From Neobacillus bataviensis LMG 21833 (GTDB lineage Bacteria > Bacillota > Bacilli > Bacillales > Cytobacillaceae): a stretch of DNA of 64,000 nt. How positions within the stretch are numbered: the stretch's first letter is position 1; the number at the start of each line of letters is the position of its first letter. The position numbers were made by a program, and so were the translations under genes. Below are positions 60,460 through 64,000 of the stretch, piece by piece. The stretch is taken from the NCBI RefSeq assembly GCF_000307875.1, contig NZ_AJLS01000043.1, positions 34,167 through 98,166 of the forward strand, read 5' to 3'. The notes under the pieces were generated by a model. That model saw nothing but the letters and a program-made list of their open reading frames with translations. It was not told the origin of the DNA and made no database searches.

Positions 60460-61311
60460 CTAAACTTCTAAACCGGCAATTCCGATGCCGCCGGGTCCAG
60501 CATGGGTAGAGATCATAGCTCCGGCTTGAATCCATTTAACATTTTTGAAACCAGCTTCTTTTGCCATTTCATCCATCCTCTGCTTGATCTCTTTATCAAG
60601 ACCAATAGAGTAGAGTAGATAAAGTTGTCCTCTATCAATATCGTATTGATCTAAATAATCTCGCATAAGTTTTTCTGAAACTACATCCATTTTCCCGCGA
60701 TATTTTTTTGTTGATACAAGATTTCCATCCATTAATTCAATGCGCGGCTTTATTTTTAACAATGCCCCTCCGAGATAAGCTAGATTACTAACTCGCCCAC
60801 CTGCTCTTAAAAATTCTAAGCTTCCGGGAACGAAAGCCAGTCTGGATTTAGGTACCTTTGATTCAATCTTCTCTACTAAATGGGCAGGGTCAATTGATGG
60901 TTCATTTTCTAATAAGGTAACCGCATACATCACAATCGCCATTAATCCACCTGTTACGTTCAATGCATCAATTAGAAAAATATCATGCAAATCTTCCGTT
61001 GCAATGATCGCATTCTGGAAGGAAGATGAGGCCTTTGAGGTATAACCAATATGGATGATGATACAATCAGGAAAATCTTTTTTAATTTTTGTAAAAAATT
61101 CAAAGTATTCATGGGAATTTGTGGACGTTGTAGAGGGAATTTTCTTTGTCCGATCGTAATAATCATAAATATCCGTTACAGGTAACGAACCATCCAAATA
61201 ATCCTGTCCATCCATAATCACGTGCATCGGAACCACATGTACATTATGTTTATCAGCTAATTCTGCTGGTAAATCTGCACCACTCTCAGTTGTCAGTATA
61301 ATTCTTCTCAT
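60460..61311 (-). CDS. DegV-family lipid-binding protein
   Basis: A 283-residue DegV protein that probably binds a fatty acid. The sequence has ILTTESGADLPAELADKHNVHVVPM near the N-terminus, TSTNSHEYFEFFTKIKKDFPDCIIIHIGYTSKASSSFQNA, LRAGGRVSNLAYLGGALLKIKPRI and the end AGAMISTHAGPGGIGIAGLEV (core motifs only). Members act as FakB-type carriers of fatty acids for FakA phosphorylation. ATG follows GGGGGATATGA. Confidence 0.9.
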   Translation of the reverse strand: MRRIILTTESGADLPAELADKHNVHVVPMHVIMDGQDYLDGSLPVTDIYDYYDRTKKIPSTTSTNSHEYFEFFTKIKKDFPDCIIIHIGYTSKASSSFQNAIIATEDLHDIFLIDALNVTGGLMAIVMYAVTLLENEPSIDPAHLVEKIESKVPKSRLAFVPGSLEFLRAGGRVSNLAYLGGALLKIKPRIELMDGNLVSTKKYRGKMDVVSEKLMRDYLDQYDIDRGQLYLLYSIGLDKEIKQRMDEMAKEAGFKNVKWIQAGAMISTHAGPGGIGIAGLEV

Positions 61312-61458
61312 TCATATCCCCCACTTCTAAATAAAAAGCCATCTCAAGTCATTCTGTATTTTTAAGTTCTACTCTACTATACATGAAAAAGTGATGCAGG
61401 GGACTGTTCTCGTGTTTTTAGTGAGGTTAGTACAGACCAAAAAACCGTCCACGTAGAT

Positions 61459-61498
61459 AAAAAATCCTCAAACCACAAATGGCTCGAGGATTTTTTCT
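61459..61498. terminator. Terminator after the acyl-CoA-dehydrogenase-like gene
   Basis: AAAAAATCCTC and GAGGATTTTTT form an 11-bp stem next to the stop at 61511. Confidence 0.85.
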
Positions 61499-61510
61499 TT
61501 CTGATCAATT

Positions 61511-62569
61511 TTATCCATTCAGAACTTTCTCTAAGTGTTTCACTGTTGGTGTCAAGTTCGCAAAGAAATAGGCTTCGCGCAGTCTTCGAGATGGCGCACT
61601 ATCCTTTAGATATCCTGCACTGCCGTTGTGCAGCATACTTGCTTGTACGGCTTCTAACGTTAAATAGGCAGTTTCAAGTCGCACTCGAGCAATCTCTTTA
61701 AAATGTAGATTTTCACCTTTATAAATGGCTTGTAATTTTTGCTGAATCCGTTCCTCTGCTCCACGTAATTCTTCGGGTTGTTTATTCAAAAACTGGTTAC
61801 AGCCATTTTGTTTTTGGCATACTTTTTCAATGGAAGAAATCGAAGCCTGGGTCACACCAAGTCCAAGCGGGATTTGGTAAGAAATAAACGCCGGCCGAAT
61901 CTCTTCAACGTATTCCTTTGCATTTTCTGATAAAACCCACTCATCGGGAACAAATACATCATGAAAAGAACACGCATAGGTGGCACTTCCATTGATTCCA
62001 AGATAATCCACCTTTTCTTTCATTTTTAACCCTTCAGCACTACATGGAACTAAACACATGATTTGTTCGCCCTCATTCACACCCGCAATGAATCCAAACC
62101 AGTGCTCACTGCCAAGGTTGGAGACAGAAGGCAATACCCCTGAAATCAAATAGCCGCCTTCCACAGGTTTAGCACTAAGGTAAAGTTTTTCCAGTCCCGC
62201 AAAATATTTCATTGGGTTAGATAAACCAGTACCAGCTAAGATCTCCCCTTTTTCAAGAGATGGCAACATTTTACTTTTCAATTTATTATTCTTTGTATGA
62301 CGAACATACGTTAACGCAGCGAGATGGCACCAGAGACAAAAAGCGGTGGTCATACAAACCTTAGCTGTTTCTTGGACTACGTACATCTCATCTAAAAGAT
62401 AGTCCTTTTGAGACTTATTAGCGGAAGAAAAAATTCCGGCATCCCCAAGTTTTCTTAAAAATCGTTCTGCATAATAGGCCTCTGTATCAATTTGTTTCAC
62501 GTATGGCTTCAATTCATCCTTAATTAACCTTTCAAGCGTCGATGATTGACTTAAAACCCCAATTTCCAT
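61511..62569 (-). CDS. Acyl-CoA-dehydrogenase-family flavoprotein
   Basis: A 352-residue protein with the acyl-CoA dehydrogenase fold: an N-terminal helical domain (residues 1-115), a beta barrel (GTGLSNPMKYFAG, GGYLISGVLPSVSNLGSEHWFGFIAGV, CSFHDVFVPDEWVLS) and a C-terminal helical domain with TAYLTLEAVQASMLHNGSAGYLKDSAPSRRLREAYFFANLTPT (core: GSAGYL...R..REA). The canonical catalytic Glu is not obvious, so it may be one of the monooxygenase-like or hydroxylating members. Expression is probably controlled through the repeated operator 70 bp upstream. ATG follows AGGAAGTGACAGC. Confidence 0.83.
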   Translation of the reverse strand: MEIGVLSQSSTLERLIKDELKPYVKQIDTEAYYAERFLRKLGDAGIFSSANKSQKDYLLDEMYVVQETAKVCMTTAFCLWCHLAALTYVRHTKNNKLKSKMLPSLEKGEILAGTGLSNPMKYFAGLEKLYLSAKPVEGGYLISGVLPSVSNLGSEHWFGFIAGVNEGEQIMCLVPCSAEGLKMKEKVDYLGINGSATYACSFHDVFVPDEWVLSENAKEYVEEIRPAFISYQIPLGLGVTQASISSIEKVCQKQNGCNQFLNKQPEELRGAEERIQQKLQAIYKGENLHFKEIARVRLETAYLTLEAVQASMLHNGSAGYLKDSAPSRRLREAYFFANLTPTVKHLEKVLNG

Positions 62570-62635
62570 GCTGTCACTTCCTGCCTTCGGAATTTTGTTA
62601 AATCGGTCAATTCCAATTAGTTTAGTTGGTTATAG

Positions 62636-62670
62636 GGTTATATTATTATACTTTGTTTAAAAAATCAACC
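62636..62670 (-). promoter_or_regulatory. Shared operator/promoter, copy A (acyl-CoA-dehydrogenase-like gene)
   Basis: The 35 bp GGTTAT...AAAAAATCAACC are identical at 31 positions to copy B at 63347-63381. On the minus strand GTATAATA gives a good -10 element in both copies. Such long identity upstream of two different genes implies one regulator for both. Confidence 0.75.
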
Positions 62671-62725
62671 ATCTTTTTAAAATTTTCAGATTATGAGATC
62701 TCGACTCTAGTTTTTAATGAAAAAA

Positions 62726-62753
62726 GACTAAAAACCACTTATGGTTTTTAGCC
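62726..62753 (-). terminator. Terminator after the DUF4242 gene
   Basis: GACTAAAAACCA pairs with TGGTTTTTAGCC and T-rich sequence follows on the minus strand. Confidence 0.8.
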
Positions 62754-62770
62754 TTTTATCTACTACTCTA

Positions 62771-63301
62771 TTATTTTCCTGCAAGTTCCGTAATGGAATC
62801 GATTGGTGTTTGAACTGCCTCACGTGCACGCTTTACAGCTGCTTCGTCGGGAGCGTCGTAGAAGCAAAGGCATTTTGTCATATCTTCACAAACATACGTT
62901 CTTGAAAATGCCACTTCAGGAACTTCTTGATAATGGACTGAATTTTTCTTTTTGCGAGCTAAGTATTGATCCATGGTTATTTCAGCTGGAATATTCCATT
63001 CAACTAAATAATTGACCACATCGTTATTTTTCTTAACATCATCTAACTCTTTTCCAACAAGACGAACTTCTTTCACAAGTTCAACTGGAATTCCGTCAGC
63101 TTTAAGTGTTTCAGTCGCAGCCGTTTGAGTCTCACCCTCAACGATAAAGAAAGAGCGGGAAAAGTCTTTTGATACTTGTACTTCAACTAATGCTGCATTT
63201 TTTTCATTCAATTTTGCTTGAAGAGCAGAAACCTTTTGATTCAATTCTTCCGTTGTCGAAACAACCTCTTTTAAAGATGATTCAATTAAATAAAGTGCCA
63301 T
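62771..63301 (-). CDS. DUF4242-family (nickel-binding-like) protein
   Basis: A 176-residue protein. Residues 1-85 are beta/alpha with FFIVEGETQTAATETLKADGI; the C-terminal 50 residues are a clear DUF4242 module (SRTYVCEDMTKCLCFYDAPDEAAVKRAREAVQTPID), normally HWxxSYVxxDxxKTYCVYEAPxxEAIREHA. Members bind metal, often nickel, and form ferredoxin-like dimers. Here Cys and His (HYQEVPEV, TYVCEDMTKCLC) could bind metal. It is divergent from the HxlR regulator with the operator in between. ATG follows AGCGAGGGAAATAGA. Confidence 0.8.
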   Translation of the reverse strand: MALYLIESSLKEVVSTTEELNQKVSALQAKLNEKNAALVEVQVSKDFSRSFFIVEGETQTAATETLKADGIPVELVKEVRLVGKELDDVKKNNDVVNYLVEWNIPAEITMDQYLARKKKNSVHYQEVPEVAFSRTYVCEDMTKCLCFYDAPDEAAVKRAREAVQTPIDSITELAGK

Positions 63302-63340
63302 TCTATTTCCCTCGCTTTTTGAAAAATTTTAATTGTCGTT

Positions 63341-63387
63341 CAATAAGGTTATTTTATTATACTTAGTACAAAAAATCAACCTTATTG
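63341..63387. promoter_or_regulatory. Shared operator/promoter, copy B (DUF4242-HxlR intergenic)
   Basis: CAATAAGGTT and AACCTTATTG form a perfect 10-bp inverted repeat with 27 bp between. The inner part is the same as copy A (four mismatches in 35 bp), with GTATAATA as the minus-strand -10. It lies between DUF4242 and the divergent hxlR, as expected for the HxlR dimer operator. Confidence 0.8.
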
Positions 63388-63439
63388 ATTTTTAATATTT
63401 ATGATAAAATGGATAAAAACACGGAAGGGATTTTTTCAA

Positions 63440-63892
63440 ATGAAAACGAGATATGATATACCCTGTAATATCGCCCAATCACTCAATATCATCGGGGATC
63501 GCTGGTCTTTATTAATTGTCCATGAAATTCTAAATGGCCAAACATTGTTTAATGAAATGAAAAAGGCGTTACCTGGAATTTCATCCAATCTTTTATCAGA
63601 CCGGCTGAAATATTTAGAAGAAGAAGGACTTATTTCGGCAGAGCTTTATTCTGTGCACCCCCCGCGCTATCGGTACCAATTAACGAAGAGCGGTGAGGAA
63701 TTAGAACATGTCTTCAATGCATTGATTCTCTGGGGAACCAGTCATTTGCAAAAATGTTACAAAAAACTGATTGATTCCGAAACAGGTGATGAAGTTGAAA
63801 TTGCTTATCAAAATAAAAAAAACGGTGACATTGTGAAACATGTTGAAGTTGTCGCCGTCCAAGAACAGTTGCAAAAGGCTGGAGACCAATGA
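63440..63892 (+). CDS. HxlR-family transcriptional regulator
   Basis: A 150-residue winged-helix protein. CNIAQSLNIIGDRWSLLIVHEI (Cys at position 9 is the usual conserved redox-sensing cysteine), LNGQTLFNEMKKALPGISSNLLSDRLKYLEEEGLISAELY and the wing PPRYRYQLTKSGEELEHV are typical. Unusually long tail of 35 residues. HxlR proteins respond to quinones, electrophiles or redox stress. I choose ATG at 63440, with GGAAGGG upstream. It probably controls itself, DUF4242 and the acyl-CoA-dehydrogenase-like gene via the shared operator. Confidence 0.9.
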   Translation: MKTRYDIPCNIAQSLNIIGDRWSLLIVHEILNGQTLFNEMKKALPGISSNLLSDRLKYLEEEGLISAELYSVHPPRYRYQLTKSGEELEHVFNALILWGTSHLQKCYKKLIDSETGDEVEIAYQNKKNGDIVKHVEVVAVQEQLQKAGDQ

Positions 63893-63909
63893 TCTCCAGC
63901 CCTTTTTTT
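63878..63909 (+). terminator. Terminator after hxlR
   Basis: GGCTGGAGA and TCTCCAGCC pair around the stop codon, followed by CTTTTTTT. Confidence 0.9.
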
Positions 63910-63940
63910 ATAATATAATTTATAAGTTTTAATTTCGAGA

Positions 63941-64000
63941 ATTGTCCAGCTCCAGCGCCCTAGCGGCTAGTGTCCTTCGCGCTCCGCCCTACGATAAGTC
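63941..64000. repeat. Dispersed intergenic repeat, copy 2 (cut by window end)
   Basis: ATTGTCCAGCTCCAGCGCC... ending in CCCTACGATAAGTC follows the same order as copy 1 at 15264-15322. It continues beyond the window. Confidence 0.7.

Overview
The window looks like a chromosomal segment from an endospore-forming Bacillaceae, probably a Neobacillus- or Bacillus-type organism (genus is inference). Reasons: AT-rich DNA, strong AGGAGG-type ribosome binding sites with many TTG and GTG starts, a classical T-box leader on ilvA, Zur boxes of the Bacillus type, and spore genes (splAB, a YtaF homologue, two YjcZ-type mini-proteins). No rRNA, tRNA, CRISPR array, prophage or intact insertion sequence was seen.

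Layout. 0-5.7 kb: small membrane proteins, a DMT exporter, a GNAT enzyme, a Gly/Tyr/His-rich protein built on a 39-bp tandem repeat, and an ECF sigma / PadR / FtsW-like operon. 5.8-11.4 kb: a zinc-starvation cluster (ycgR-ycgQ-like permease pair, znuACB, zinc-independent L33, and a decayed yciC/CobW metallochaperone gene) with four Zur boxes. 11.5-20.6 kb: SET-domain protein, YbaK deacylase, DMT exporter, YebC/YeeI regulator, ilvA with an Ile T-box, gamma carbonic anhydrase and an M20 amidohydrolase. 20.7-34.8 kb: MFS and FUSC transporters, a very large AraC-type regulator with a glycosidase-like C-terminus, a sporulation-type histidine kinase, D-serine dehydratase with an alpha/beta hydrolase, a transglutaminase, YtaF and TerC. 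35-39.6 kb: a UV-resistance neighbourhood with splA-splB and two tandem UvsE-type UV endonucleases. 39.6-42.1 kb: a DUF3231 protein and an amino-acid permease. 42.2-44.4 kb: a gene graveyard (asnA, DUF2619, trans-sulfuration enzyme and MFS remnants) around an intact LysE-type exporter with an attenuator-like leader. 44.5-53.7 kb: small proteins, a HemQ/chlorite-dismutase-family protein behind a perfect FNR-type palindrome, oxidoreductase, secreted aminopeptidase, and small acetyltransferases. 53.8-64 kb: HpaB-family monooxygenase, SstT, YjcZ pair, nitronate monooxygenase, polysaccharide deacetylase, YwaF, DegV, and an HxlR / DUF4242 / acyl-CoA-dehydrogenase-like set sharing one operator.

How genes work together. 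The zinc block is best read as one Zur regulon: uptake (ZnuABC), a probable second metal permease (YcgRQ) and a zinc-sparing ribosomal protein. splAB and the paired uvsE genes give two direct routes for repairing UV lesions. The HxlR regulator faces DUF4242, and the same roughly 35-bp operator recurs in front of the acyl-CoA-dehydrogenase-like gene. The most striking single observation is the HemQ-like protein at 46.5 kb, which keeps the HemQ tyrosine, lysine and proximal histidine but has arginine where Firmicute HemQ has its distal glutamine, the arrangement of true chlorite dismutases. A family of GGTGCCTGAC-type palindromes and a second, longer intergenic repeat are scattered through the window.
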